Assembly: GCA_029962745.1 (NCBI GenBank)
Contig: CM057153.1
Location: forward strand, 11,102,617-11,166,616
Direction of reading: 5' to 3'
Source of the DNA: Echinometra lucunter
Lineage: Eukaryota > Echinodermata > Echinoidea > Camarodonta > Echinometridae
DNA length: 64,000 bases
A model generated the notes under the pieces. That model had not been told where the DNA came from. It worked only from the letters and a program-made list of their open reading frames with translations, and did not search any database. Shown here in pieces: positions 12,201 through 27,200 of this stretch. A program made the position numbers and the translations under genes. The number at the start of each line of letters is the position of its first letter. The stretch's first letter is position 1.

Positions 12201-15200
12201 TGTTTTCTGAAATCCTCATGAGTTCTCTGCAGACCCCCTTCTTTCTGGTGAAATGATGCAACCTTCAAAGCTGAAAGTGTAATTTCTCCAGTGAATTGAG
12301 CTATTTTCCTAACGATCACTGATGATTATCAGACCTATTACAAGTGTATCATGAGCATAATGCAGGGGAAAATGTGAGTTTCAGTCTTGCATCCAGTAAC
12401 ATTGCAAAAACGCTGCTGAAGTTGGTCATAATCAATAAGAAAGCAGTTGATTATTTGTGGATCCACTGAAAGAGGTGAGTCCAGTCTTATGTCTATTTAC
12501 CAAAACTTGCAAAAAGTGGAATTCATACCTGCTATCTTTGATAACCTGGTCATGTGCAACATTAATAAAAGTGAGGTATCATTTAAAAGAGGAAGAGTTC
12601 CTCTTTTAATCTAAGCTACCTTTGAATGGTAAAAAACAGGAATCCTGTGAATTTGGATTGCCTTTATTTTGATACGCACTGTATAAGCTCTGTACTACTA
12701 TAGGTTAACACAGGATTCCTAGTGCAAAAATGACGATCATTCACTATAACACAATTTATGCATGTCACTGATGCAAGTATAACCAATGACAGCGCATATC
12801 ATACGTACACTATTTACTATAATTCATTACAGCTGGCCGGTATTGCATCAAAGAAGGGGACCTCCCTTGCTGGTTCAGAGAGTGAAGTAGAAATAGAGGT
12901 AGAAGAAGCCACAGGGGATGAGAATGATGCAGCAGAAGTAGGAGAGGACAAATCAGGTAGCAGGACATCTTCTCTTCTGGAACCTCCTGTGTCTGTCGCT
13001 GGAAGCGTAAGGTCACGACCCCAAACAGTTGAAGATCAGCTGGAGCAGCTAGTGGAAGCAGCATCAGAGGTTGTTGACGAGATCATGAAGAGACCTAGGT
13101 CTGGACGTGATCTGGCCCAAGATGCTATGGTGAGCTTAAAGAGAAAGTCTGTATGAAACTGACAGAGACGGTACTTGGGTACTTGTAGTCCTAAAGGTCG
13201 TGTGATTTATTAACTTATTTACTGGGAATTGAAATGCTTTAAAAGTTGTATCATGATATTGTTGAAAAATAAAAGCTAGAATCACATTATTTGTAATAGT
13301 TATTCCTACCAGCACTCATTCTCCCGAGGACGGTAAGAACATACTGAAACGTCAAGAGTGACTAGGTCCTTTTCTGGACCACACTCATTTCCAAGAAAGA
13401 ATACATGGTGCACCGTGAAGCCTTCTACTGCCATACATTCTACCACCATGGAAACCTTCAAAGGATATAGTTATTCAAGCCTTGTCTTTAAAAGATTACC
13501 ATTTAGGCATGTTTTATTGTCATTATTTGAAGAAACTATATCTTAGAGAGTTGTGAATCATTTGCAGTCTGTTGTGATAGGAATTATTATTAATCTTTTA
13601 ATGGGAATTTAGCATTAGAGAATGACAATACCCATTGGCAAATGACTTAGGAAAACACAATGGAACTATTCTCAAACTTATCTTGATCTGTGATCATTTT
13701 GTAGATGGCAGCAGAGATTTGGTCAAACAAACTGGGAGAGCTCTTCTCAGAGGAGAATACCGAACCTGAGCGTGTCCGATCGGCCCCTTACAGGCGTCGG
13801 CGTAACTCCCTGGACAATGAGTCAGTCACCTCATCCATGCTGGAGGAGAGGGTGGAGCCATACGAGAGGACCACGCCCATGTCCAGCAAGCGAACAAAGA
13901 AGATAAGACGGATCCACTCAGCAGAGGCCGCCGTCACACTGCTTCGTCATCTCCTGAAAGGTATGCCAATATGCTGAGATGGTTTAGATTTAAAGGATTT
14001 CCAAGAAGTGGTAGAAGGTTTCTGATGCAGCATCTGTTTTCAGTCAGAAGAGTAGCTGGGTATTAACATTTCTCATCTCCTTTTGCACCTTTCTTTGCCA
14101 ATATGCCGTGAAGTGGGACTTGTGATTGGAAGATATTACGGAAAATGATGAATACGGGCATCACCTGTATCTTGTCAGACCTGCCTCAGCTGCTTTCTGC
14201 TCCTTGGCAATCCTGGGCATATTAAATCACGACTGTATTATATCTACAATTCTGTAATATTGAGTGATACTTTGCACATGTACCTGTGATTCCCTTTTTT
14301 TTTCTACATCATTTGACAGCACACCTGGCAGATAATTGTCTATCCCATCGCAGGATAGCTGTGCCATCATCAGTTGTGTCATCATACATATAAAATTGCA
14401 CATTTTGCATGCATTTTATGTTCCTATTTTCTCCAACGAATGATTTTTCCATTTCAGCATGTCAGCTTCCAGTACAGATCAACATATGACTACAAAAATG
14501 AAATAACATTTCAAGCTTTCAAGGGCAATGCTATTATTGTCATCTTCCTTTTGATAGCTTCTGTTGATTTCATCAGTTTTTATTATTCCCATGTACATAG
14601 AATCATGTTTATCCTTTCAGGATTTAATCCTTTTTTTTGGGGGGGGGGATGGTGAGTAATTGAACGAGCATGGAATGTTGGATGAGTGTGGGAGTGCATA
14701 TGATCAGTAATTTTGTTTTGAATGTCCATGATGTGTCATGTTAATGGATGTTTGTGATAATTTACTAATTAATTATATCTAGCAATGATACCTCCAAGGT
14801 TGGAAGACTACTATGTCTCTTTGTGATTAAAATTGAGAACGTACAGTGTACAAGTGCAACATGTTATACCATTGAGATGATTATACTATGCCAGGGCATA
14901 AGAAAAATAAGATGTATTTTTATTGCATGTGTTTTTGTTTTGTTTTTAAAACCATATACAAATGATATCATCAAAACCATGATGTGGCTTATCCCTATGT
15001 TTTCCTTTTTTGGGTGACAAGTTCAATAGATGATGACATGAGGTGGGGGGGGGGGGGGTGTTTCCATAGTTTTCATGATGATAGCATCAAATATGTACTT
15101 GATGATATATATATATATATACTACATGTACAAGTACTTGGTCCCCCATTTGCTTTATTCTGATTTGATATTTTGTGTGTATTTTCCCCTCTGCAGTTAC

Positions 15201-18200
15201 AATCATAGTATATGTTTAACCAGAGAGTGAAAACATAGTATAAAGTATGCTTAGCATCTTTTAGGCAAATTTTATTTATTGTATACAGTGTTGCTTCATT
15301 TCCCCCATCAATCAAATATTTTGTTAATCTTGATTTCAATGCTTGTAACGATATTTCAAAGTGGGCAAACTTTCTTTATTCAACTCTTCCCATAAATGCA
15401 AAACATGTATATCCATTTTTTTTTCTTGTAAGGCTGGCTTTTCTTTGTGTTAGTCTATATTATTTATAGAATACATGTACATGTAGTCTGACTTATTTTC
15501 CACCCCCTTCCCTAAGTTTGCTTTGCTTTGCTTGAAATCATTTATACCAGTCATATTTTTTATACCGCAGAATGCAGATTTTTTATTTCTTTTGTGCTTT
15601 GCTTTATCTTTTTTGTTGCAAATTATCCAAACAGCTTCTGTACCTGAAGACCTAGCTTCCCTGTCCGGTGCTGATTTAGAAAGTCTTATATCCCGTATGT
15701 ATTTTGTGTTTGCTCCTTGAGCCTTCATGCTGTGTTCTCTGATACCTGCCCCGCACTGTATTATCTGACTGCTATCTAATGGCAAATGAAATATTGGCAA
15801 TAACGTGAGGTATTAACTCACTGAACACTAAGACCGAGATAACTCGGGCTAAGGTCTGTTGAAACTGTGTGTAATACTGAAATTAAATCCTACTCAGCGC
15901 GTTAATTTTTGAAAATGAAATCATCTTGATTAAGTTTGCTTTAAAACAGTCATGTAGAACTCAAGATTACCATGGAATATGAACCCAATTATTCTGAAAA
16001 TTACACCCACATTTTTCATTTTTAATTTTTGGTCAAAATAAGATTGCAGTCAGATGGTGGTGTAGTGTGCAGGTGATTAATATTTCAGCTAATGTGTGCC
16101 CTCCTTGTTTTTCCTTTGGTGCATGGGCTTTCTCCAGTCTAATTTCTTTTTATTCTAGATTTTTATTCTACAATCGTCTGGTGGATGGTCTAAATCTTTC
16201 CTTCTTTTCATCCATTGCAAAGGTAACAAATCATCTGCATGGGGATAATTTTGTCATAATTCAAGTGGGAAGGCATATCCAGTGAAAATATTCATGTACA
16301 TTTGTATTCTGTATGAATCTTATGCCAGTTCCTTTACACTTTGTGATAAAGGGTACTACTTGCTAGTACAAATAGTTTGACTAAAAGTGAGACAATTACT
16401 TTCTATAAAAAAAAAAATAATGTGAAAAAATCTGTTGCCATGTATGAAATTGCATTCGATTCGTGCAACAGCTTTACTCGTGTAAAAAAATTACCCTTAG
16501 TACAACCATGGTAATTTGATAGTATATTATGTTCAAATTGCTGTGTTTGTATTATGGGTACCATTGGATAACAGTCCTTTTTACAAGGGTATGGCAAAGT
16601 GATTACACAATGGTAATTTTTTTTTGATATATGATCGAGAATAGAATTCTAAGAAGAATAACATTAAAAATTTGATGATTTTCAATCGAAATCCATGCAC
16701 TTTGGTTAATTTTCTCTTAAAAAGTCAAGAGTTGACCATAAAATTTGAGTATGAGGTATGACGTAAAAGTGGGTACCCAGCTTCGCGTATTGCAGTTGTG
16801 CTGCGCGCTAGACTGTACAATATGTATTATACCTTGCGCGCATTTTGCTAGAATTGCGCGACATGGTACCCACTTTGACCTCATTTTGACGTCAAAGTGG
16901 GTACCCAGTTGAAACTGGGTCACAGCTGAGGGGTCAAAAATATCCTGAAATCTTACCACATTTGGGGGTTTCCTTGGCAACACGACTTTTAAAAAAAATT
17001 TAGGCAGATGATTTTCTGCTAATAAAATCATGCTCTTTTAAATGAACTAACATTGTTTCAGCATTGGGTACCCCCTTTAAACACCTCTTCCTTCAATCTA
17101 AAGTGTTTTTTTTTTTTTTTTTCATATGTGATGTTTAGGTGTTGGGATTTTCTCTGGGAGTACCTCCTAATCTTTCTCTTCTGTGTTTTTGCATATTTTT
17201 TTCCTGTGCTATTTTATTTTTGCACTGTCTTTGAACTTGTCTTAAGTGCTACATGTAATTTCTCTGTTGGTGTGTTTCGAGTGCAGTACTGATGTTTTTG
17301 TCTATTGATGTAATGTTAACATGTAAATTTTGTTCTTCAGACTTTGATTGTACTTTGTTTTGCATTTGTAAATAACCTTGTAAATGTATTTGTACATAAG
17401 TTTATAAGATATAAGTTTAGAAAAATGAAAGAAAAAAAAATTGGTTGTATTTCTAAATAATACTGCAAAATAATTAACCCATGGATCATTAGAAAGTTTA
17501 GAAAATTATTTTAAAAACATATTCATATAAAAAAATCATTACAGGTAACAGATATTCCCTTTAAATGGGGTATTGTAGGATAGAAACACAAATTCTCTGT
17601 TCTAATGTAGATCTGCCACGTAGTACATGCAGCTGCTCTTTATCTTGAGAAAAAAATAATGGTAGTGAATTTGATATTTAACATTTACCATTGCCAGATC
17701 GTGGTTAAATGGTTTATGGTTACTGTAATAAATCTTTGTGTAAGACTAGAAATGTCAGTTAGTGCGACTAGTGATTTTTATGGCAAAGTATAGACAAGAA
17801 CAAGAGGTCTTTGGAAAGTATTTTCAGACTTTTTACTTATGGTAACAATTATTTCCTTATAAAATTAATTCTACTACCCAAGTTACGTAAAAGATTTATC
17901 GCTAGAGCATGAGACATTGAATGATGACAATGCATGTACAATGGTTACAGGTGTCGCGGAGGAAAACAACAATGTGAAGATTGGTGCTGAGGTTTCTGAA
18001 ATGATAGAGAATCAAGACAAACTCGACAACCATGACATCGTGGTAGTTGAGGATATCAGCGAAAGAAAGATCATCATTGAGTCCATTGCATCCAGCACCG
18101 ATTTTGGTGCTGAAACCGAAGATGAAGAAGAAACCAAGACGGTTTCGGACAGAGAGTTTACGGTGAGGAGCCGAGCGTCGGTGATGGAGGAGGTCGCCAA

Positions 18201-21200
18201 GGAGGCTGCTGAAGGTGATGCGGCAGATGGAGCGGTGCTTACCCCGAAGCCACCAGCATCCGCAGCTTCCAAGGCTCCATCTAGGGTACCATCTGGGGCA
18301 CCGTCAGGGACACCATCAAAAGCACCGTCCAAGGCACCATCGGTGGTAGTGGAAACACCAAAAGGTGAGGTACCCCAGGTGTCAGCAGCACCTCCTGTGC
18401 CATCTGCGCCACCAGCGCCATCCACTCCACCAGCACCACAGCAGGTTGAATTAAGTATAGGGGCAGAACCAGTCAAGGTGCCAGTAGTGAATGAGAAAGA
18501 GAGTAAAAAGAAGAGAAGTAAGTTGCTTGTGTGTGTGTGTGTGTGTGTGTGTGTGGAGCAATGGTTGCAGTCTTGCAGTGGTGCTCAGAGAGGGATATGG
18601 TGCACCATTTCATTGCACTATGCACCAGTGCAGAACCTGATCAAGAGGTATGTTTTAATGATCATTCCTTAATTGAAGTTGATTCAGAGTGGAATCGAAA
18701 GAGAAGAGAAAAAACATTTTAAGAAACTGATGAATGAGTGACAAATAGAGAGAATTGATGCTACATGTATTATGCCTTTTTTTTGTTTTGCACAAGGTGT
18801 TGGGTTGAGTGATTTGATTATGTTGATTTTTTTCATTCCTGTTGTGAAAAAGAATAACTTGCATTTAATTGTCTGAGTTTTTTGTAAGTATTGTGCTTAG
18901 AGGATGCACAAACACATAAAAATACATTGTATATAAGGCATCCTGTGAGAGATGTGATTTTCAGTGTACATATCAGGTAGATATAAAATGTTTGCTGTTT
19001 CATTTGATGAGTGGGAAATCAAGAGCACCAGTGCCCCATCTTATAAAGAGTTACGATCGATTCAAATTGATCGCAACTTTGAGATTGATCTCAACTATGT
19101 ACTTAAGAGATAGTAGTTGAGATCAATCTCAAAGTTACGATCGATTTGAATCAATCGCAACTCTTTGTAAGACAGAATTGTACACAATTTCAAGCAACTG
19201 CATTTGGGAAAGCATCAAGTAATGTTTTTCATGTGCAATTTGAGCATGAAACTATCATCTCACCAAATTGTTTTCTCATTTTTCTATTTCAGATATTGAT
19301 GCCCTCAGTATACAAATGAGATAATAACCTGTCAATTTCATTCTTAGTTGATTTTCTTTAATAATTAACATTTCCTAGTTCACTTCTGTTTCCTGTAGGT
19401 ATACATCGAGGTCAGGAGCTTTTTAGCCCTTTTATATAATTTTTCCACAAATGAATTAAAATATACTTGTTAATATATGTAATTTATTTCAAATACCTTT
19501 GGTTGCTACAAATATGAGTTTCTCTGCATTGTTTTAAACTTTGGATAGATAATTTAAATTGAACAATTGGTGTATCACAACATCATCCAGGATTTCAGAA
19601 GAGGATGCTGTTTTAACTACATTTTACATGTCTGCATGCAGCCTCATGAAGGAGATCATTTCAGAGTTCTGTGACTTTCTCTGCCAACAATCGCTCAGCG
19701 GTTGATTTCTAATACTAAATGAATGCTCTAATTTAACCATGAACAAAACACTACAGCATAGCCACCAACCATGCTCCTAAACCTGACTTAAAATGCAATC
19801 TTTTCCAAGCATTTTAATCTAACATTTACATGTAGTCTTTTCTTTTACAGGTGATACTATAGATGCCTGTAGATTGTATTATTTTTTTCCATATGTGATT
19901 CCATGCATCATTTCTAGTATGGTGATTTAATATTTATCATAAGGTTCTAAATCAGCTGAGGGTAAGAAAACAGATGCCGATGGAGATGGTGCCAAAGATG
20001 GCGCTGCACAAGATAGTGGAACCCTGGGATTCGGTGTGACCAATCTGGGTGTGGCAGAGAAGAAAGAGGCCGAGAAGACAGCTCTTATTGTGAGAGCTCC
20101 ACCCCCAGAACCAGGCAAGTAACCCCTAGTACCTTGTGCTTTCTAGAATTAACTTCCTGACTGCTGAATTTTCAAATTCCCATAAAATGACTTACATTGT
20201 AATACAGGGACCCCCCGGTTACCTTTTTATTCTGTACAAATCTTCGGTATATTGCACTGTGTTATCTCTGTTCCTTCTTTCCAGTTAGCTTGCTATCAAC
20301 ATTGTTGCAAACTTTTCAACAAAATCTCTTCAAGATTAATATCTGCCTCTCTCGAATTTTGTATGTGATTTTCATGACTGATGATTTTCTAGAATTTCTT
20401 ACGATAATGTTTTGCCCCCCCCCCTCCATTTTTGTCTCCATCTGTCTGTCTCTCCCCAATGCACAAGTACCACAGCATCGATGGTAATTTGATGGTAAGT
20501 TGATGGTTAACCATCAATTTGCCAGCAAGTTACCATAAATATGGTACTTTTCTATTCCTCTTCTCATTCTGCTCCTTCCAGTTTCCTCTCTAGTCTACTT
20601 TCCTTTGTTCCAGGCCTTTGTTTTATTTTCAATTCTTCTACTCTCTGTCTTTCTGTCTGTCTGTCTTTCTCACTCACTTGTCTGTCTGTGTTTCTCTTTC
20701 CGTTTTTCTCCCCTCTCTCTATTTCTCTCTTTTCCTCTTTACCTATCTCTTTTTCTCTTGTTTGTTTCTCCCCCCTTTGATATAATCACTCCCAAACTTC
20801 CATTGCTTCTTCTTTTTTCTCTATTTCTCTCCTTCAATAAAATCTCTCTCAACCTTTCATTGTTTTTTTCTCTCTCTCTTTTTCTGTCTCCTTCGATATA
20901 ATCGCTCTCAACCTTCCATTCCTTTCTCTTTTTTCTCTGTTTCTCCTTTGATAATCACTCTCAACCTTCCATTACTTTCTCTTCTTTTTTCTCTGTTTCT
21001 CTCTCCTTTGATAATCGCTCTCAACCTTCCATTCCTTTCCCTTCTTTTTTTTCTCTGTTTCTCCTTTCATAATCACTCTCAACCTTCCATTACTTTCTCT
21101 TCTTTTTTCTCTGTTTCTCTCTCCTTTGATAATCACTCACAACCTTCCATTACTTTCTCTTCTTTTTTCTCTGTTTCTCTCTCCTTTCATAATCACTCAC

Positions 21201-24200
21201 AACCTTCCATTACTTTCTCTTCTTTTTTCTCTGTTTCTCTCTCCTTTGATAATCACTCTCAACCTTCCATTACTTTCTCTTCTTTTTTTTTCTCTGTTTC
21301 TCTCTCCTTTGATAATCACTCTCAACCTTCCATTACTTTCTCTTCTTTTTTCTCTGTTTCTCTCTCCTTTCATAATCACTCACAACCTTCCATTACTTTC
21401 TCTTCTTTTTTTCTCTGTTTCTCTCTCCTTTGATAATCACTCACAACCTTCTATTACTTTGTCTTCTTTTTCTTCCCCCATAGAGAAACCACCTGAAGAC
21501 TCGGACGAAAAGCTCAACGATGAGCTCGCCAAGATAGTCCAGGAGACTGGACTCCTTGAAAAGAAGAAGTCCAAGAAGGGCAGCATGAGTACCAAGACCA
21601 GTACCAAGAGTAACAAGAGCTCCAAGAGCTCCAAAAGTTCCAAGAGCAAGAAGTCCAAGGATGGAGAGGAAGAGGGGGAGAAGGATGCATTTGTTGTTGG
21701 TAGGTCTAGAAGATTTGATAGGCTTTGTTAGAACAAGATGGACAATTTTGTCGTGCCACCGAGGTGGAACGAGACTAAGGGATCCTTAGCATTGCCCGGC
21801 TGTTAATTATCCGTCCGTGACGCTTATGAAACTTGAATAACTTTTGGCCCATTTTGCCCATTTGTAACCAATCTTGGATCGTAGGGACCTCAGTGTTATT
21901 TAGGGGTCAAAGATCATGTATGTAGATCAAAGGTCAAATGATGTCAAATGTTAGAATTGACCTGGTTTCTATTGGGATTGGTAACTTTCGAACCATAAAC
22001 CCATTTGTAACATAACTTAAATGGTAGATGGCTTATAGGGACAGAGGTCACATATGTAAGTCAAGGTCATATGAGGTAATTTACCTGCAAGAATGATTGC
22101 CAAGATAGTCCCAGAGACTATCTTCTCTACTTCAAAAGCTGGTATAGGTGGATCTGTTTGGCAACCATGTGGTTGTGAATATATCCCCTTGATCTTGATG
22201 TCGGAACTATTTCCAATGATTTTTGTTTGTTTGTTTTTGCATCTACCAGTTGGCATTTCATTAATTGTTGAATGAGCTAATTGGCTTATAGGATGAAGGA
22301 AAATTGTAATCTTAGTGCTGCATACATATGAAAATTATATTTAATTGCTTAATTCTGTTGGCTATTGACAAACAAACAAAATTAACAAAAACAAGAACAC
22401 TTTTCTTTGGGCAATGCCCATGGGGAAGCAGATTTTTTTTATAGTGTTTTTGTTGATTACATTATTGTTGGTCTATCATTGACAGAAATACAGTGAATGT
22501 GTTTGTTGTCATTATAATAATTCTATGTTCCATAATATTCAATTCCATACAAGAATTAACAATTTGTTCTATCTCATAGAGGTTAATGTTGTTGCACTGA
22601 TTAATTTCTTCTGTATGTTTAATGCAGGTATGCCTAAAGATAGTAAGACCGACATTCTTCTCTACAAGCCTATGACTCCAGAGCCTCCAAAGGAAGAGCC
22701 AAAACGTGAGTTGTTGTTCTTAATATATTGCTGCATATTCTTGTATCTTTACAGAAATGTACAGAAATGATGGGTGAAGATTTTTAAATGAAAGAGGAGA
22801 ATTGACAGGAAAATAGAATGAAAAGGATATCAGTCTACTCCTGTTCTTGGCTAGCTTCTCGCCTTTTCTATGTTGTTCTGCAAAATGAGGAATTTCTTTT
22901 GCAGGACCTCCTTAAGAGCCAGTAGATAAGTATTATTAAGTGTCCAGAGAGTGATGCAACAGAGAGTGATTATTTTTGCCAATTTCCTCCAGATTTTAGA
23001 AGAATTGAATTCATATGTATTTCCTTTATTGTCTAGTACTGTCAACTTGACAATACATTTAGTAAGTGGGAAAGCTAATGCTGTAATTGAAACAAAAAGA
23101 TGAAGCATAATTTCAGAAAAATCAATAAAGCTTATATTACAGGAAGGAGGCAAATAGGTGGAAACTTAGTTACCAAAAATGCTTTTCATAATACCTTCCT
23201 GAACTCATAATCATCTTTTGAAACTGTTTCCATTGTAACAGCTGCACCAAAGGAGAAGAAAAAGATACAAAAGAAGACCAAGAAACCTGCTCCCAAACAA
23301 GAGAAACCCAAGAAAACCAAGAAGACATCCAAGGAGGAAACACCAAGTCCCAAAGACGATAAAGAAGCCGAGGAGGATGAGAAGATGAAAGCAGAAAGGG
23401 AGAGGCAGGAAGAAGAGGAGAGAAAGAAGAAAGAAGAGGAGGAGAGGGCAGCGAAGGAAGCAGCGGAGAAGGAGGAAGAAGATGGAGAAGAAGAGGAAGA
23501 AGAAGAAGGGAGGGAATCACCAGAGTCTCCAGAGTTCATCATTGTACAGGATGTAAGTTTTTTGTTCTTTCCATTGCTCTCATTTGTACCTTCTCTCTTT
23601 CAGCTTTCTCCTCTTACTTATGCCTACAGTGTACATTTCTTTGTACAATTCTTCACAGTTTGAGTTGAGTATATACATTATCATATACCCAATATCTTCA
23701 TTGTGTATTCACAATCTTTAAGGTTTATGTTTTTTGTTTATATCCATTATTTTAAACGTTCATATTTTATTGTTCATTTTCCTCTGCATGTATACACATG
23801 TATGTAATTTGCAGTCACTTTACTTTTATATTGTGCCTTATGTTCATGCTTTGTCTATTGCATTGTTAATAGTTATGTTGAATATATGTTCATGTATACC
23901 TGTATAAATATCACTAGGAGCTTGTAATCTTTTGTTTTCGGTGTATTACATTATTTTGTGCTTGGACGCAACATGTTTTCATATTGTTTGAGGTCATTTG
24001 TGGGATTGCTTATAAAGCTTGATATCATATTCAGATAATCATATTTTCTGCCAGATATTAAGTTTTTGAAAAACTTAAAATTGAGACACTGTCATGATTT
24101 AGTCATTTTTTTTTTTTTCACCACAGATATTCCAAATTATACATAACACTTCAGACAACACACAGTTGTTGCTGGTATTGAGAGTTGACAGTTTCATTAT

Positions 24201-24262
24201 GTATTTACAGGAATATACTACTCAACTGGTTTTTAAATTACATTTCGCACATTATTCTGCTG

Positions 24263-24295
<33 letters not shown>

Positions 24296-27200
24296 GAGGG
24301 GAGAGAAAGAGAGAAGAAGACGGAAAGAGAGGAGAAGAAAATGAAAGAGGGTGAGAATCAGTGAGTGTAGGATTAGAGTGAGCAATATGAGAATAAGAAT
24401 ACCATACCAAACCACACTATATTTTGTGATTTCATACATACACATGCAAGTTTATCAATGCTTAGAATAAAGTCAACCTCATATTCATGTTCTGATCATT
24501 CATTTGCTCTGATTCATTCTCCATTTTTCTCATCTCACATGATTGCATCCATACAGGAATTCTCTGATTCAGACGAAGAACAAGAGGTATGTATATCAGC
24601 TTGCTTTCCAGTATCAGTAACATTAACAATTTTTCAAAGTATCGTCAATTTTTATCATACACGTACAATACTACCCGAAAATTTACTGACATCTGGCCAA
24701 AATGAAATAGTTTTTCTCATTTGTTTTCAACATCACCCAATCCTCCCCACCTTCTTCTCATGAGGTTAGAGAAATTAGGATTCTGCTCCAAATTATTCTT
24801 TCATAGATATCGACATATCTACGAATTAAAAATTTTGAAGATGGTAGGAAGAATGTTTTTCTATCAGCTTTATGCATTTTTTTTAAGCTGAACTGTATGC
24901 CTGGCAGTGGGCATAAATAGAAGAATTCCATCTATTTCTGTTCTTTTTTTTAAACTGGGAATGCACCTTAGCTTCTTTTTTCCAAGTTCATCATAAGAGT
25001 AATGTACATGTTATTTACATTACAGTTTTAGGGGAGGTTGTATGGGGCTGGTAATATCGGTCACTCGTGCACACATGCCCCCTTCATTTGATTTTTTTTT
25101 CATGTAATATTATTTTAAGAAAATATGCGTAGTTAGAATTTGAAGCCCTACATGTATACTTGACAGACACTGAATTTGTATTGCTCATTAAACAAATATG
25201 AATAAAACATGTATATGCTCTAAATTTCCAGTATTTTTCTGAATTAGAATATGTTTGGTTTTGCAGATATTGCATGTTAAATTTCTGCCATCACTTTTGC
25301 AAGCTTTCATTGTATTTGTTGCATGCATAAATAACATGTTTTAGAAATCTAGCATGAACTGTTCTGTGTACTTTTTTTTTTATTTAAGTAGTTGTTATTG
25401 TTCAGTAATAGGTTAACTTAAAAAGAAAATAATTGGAAATGAGTGCATGAAAATTATGACAAATTTGTTAGTAGAAGCAGGGTTAATGATTGACTATATA
25501 TTATTCAAGTGAATTTATAAACATGACTCACTTGTATATTTCTTTGATTTTAGAGGGGAAATTTAAGGAAGAGAACAAGGGAATACAAGTTATCAGAATT
25601 GACACTGAAATATGATTTTTTTTTTCAGTCATTGGTTTGAAGCTGTCTTGAAAATATGACACATAAATTTATATGCATAGAATATTGATGAAAACTTTGC
25701 TCTCGATTTCTAAAAAAAAATCCCACCCAAACCAAACAAACAGAAAGTGTTTGGGGTGAAAAGTTTGAAATTCTGCTTTCATATAGTGTTGCTTTTTGAC
25801 TTATGACTTGAAATTTCTTATAAAAAACATAAAAGAACTGCTTATCCCTAGTTGTTTTGCCATGTACATTTTTGGGGGAGAGGGGGGTAGGGGAGGATCT
25901 GAAAATATCAAAGTAGCAAGTGTTTAGTGGTTAGGAGGATTTGCTTTGTTTTGTTTTGTGTACTGTTGGTTTATGTTTCTCTTTTTTTCCCCGAAAAAAC
26001 ATCACTTCTGTGAATTTGAAGAAGTTGATTATTTTTTACACTTTAAAGCAATTAAACATTTGTTTTGAATGGCATGTATAGATTTATATATATATCACTT
26101 GATGTGGTTTTCATATTATATTTATCTCAATTAGCCTATGTTTATTTGTGTTTGAATTTAGAAGAAAGTGTGCAATGCTGAATAGTGAATATTTTCATAA
26201 GTTTGATGTGAGAAGTATAATATTCTACTGAGTAGAAACTTGTAATGCCAAAGTTTTCATTTGATAGCTCCCTACAGTGCAGTACACTCATCTATCACTC
26301 ATATAGATCACTATCAATAATATCATCTGATTTTCTTTACACTTTCTGTTGTAGTCATGAAGCATGTGTACATCTAAAGTCACCATTTTGCACCCTGCCC
26401 ATTTGTGGACATTTCATATTTGACCCTTCATGTTGTAGTGTTATTCAGTAACATTTTCTTGCACTCCATCTAACAATCACATCACATTACCAGTCTTTGT
26501 GACATTACACATTTAACATATGCATCGTGTTTTTCATTGCCATAGTCCTTTTTTGTTGCAGTCATTTTGGCGTATATGTGCACCATTATTGACTGTCATA
26601 CTCAAAGAGTTCACTTTTGTTTACAAGTTTTTGCACGTTTGAATTGAATCACATCATATCATTTTGAATTATAATACATCATGTCATTGCCATCTCCTCT
26701 TTGAAATTTTGCTGCATTCAATTCATTGGATAAACACTTTGCAAACTGAATTGGTGAGTTGAGAACTATAGTATTTCATCAGAAGCTACTTGCATGCATT
26801 ATCTGAAATTCGACATCAAGCTGTAATTGTATCTGGAACGTCACTATATTTGACAAAGTGCTGTGTGGATATGTATCACTTTTGCAATCATATTTGCAAA
26901 TTGTGTATTGTTTAATTGCGAATGAAATTATAGAAAATGGTATTTGTCGCATCAACGCAGAAACACCCTTAATATGTGATGCAAGTGCGCAAAAAATGCC
27001 AAAAAGGCATTCTCTTATACATGTAAATTGAAGAAAGAAGAATATTTGCCTTAAAATGCTTCATTATTTCTTCAAAACCTATCTAGAAGGAAGCTAATAG
27101 TAACTTCAAAATAATAGAATGTCTCAACTAGATTTTTCATTAAAGAGCTTTAAAATGCATCATATTTGTAGAGCTTTTCTGGGCACAATACGTTTAAGGG

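Larger units (their letters stand above)
15695..17950. other. Intron 12
   Basis: Holds a TTAA-ended repeat (15813-15905) and an inverted-repeat element around AAGTGGGTACCCA (16755-16910). The rest is AT-rich. Confidence 0.6.
18518..19943. other. Intron 13
   Basis: Starts with a TG microsatellite (18529-18555) and contains a long near-perfect hairpin (19032-19174). The rest is AT-rich. Confidence 0.6.

Noticed and set aside
13321..13365. Second hammerhead-like motif (CCCGAGGACGGTAAG...GAAACGTC)
   Set aside because: The 3' core GAAACGTC and CACTC/GAGTG flanks are suggestive, but the CTGATGA box is changed at three positions and stem II does not pair cleanly.
20541..21433. Long hydrophobic open frames in the pyrimidine tract (SLFLSPLIITLNL...)
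   Set aside because: Products of the 60-bp repeat, intronic, with no start context; kept only as a finding about frame continuity.
23385..23663. Long acidic open frame as a separate small gene
   Set aside because: It is exon 17 of the KIAA2012-like gene read through its donor into the intron.
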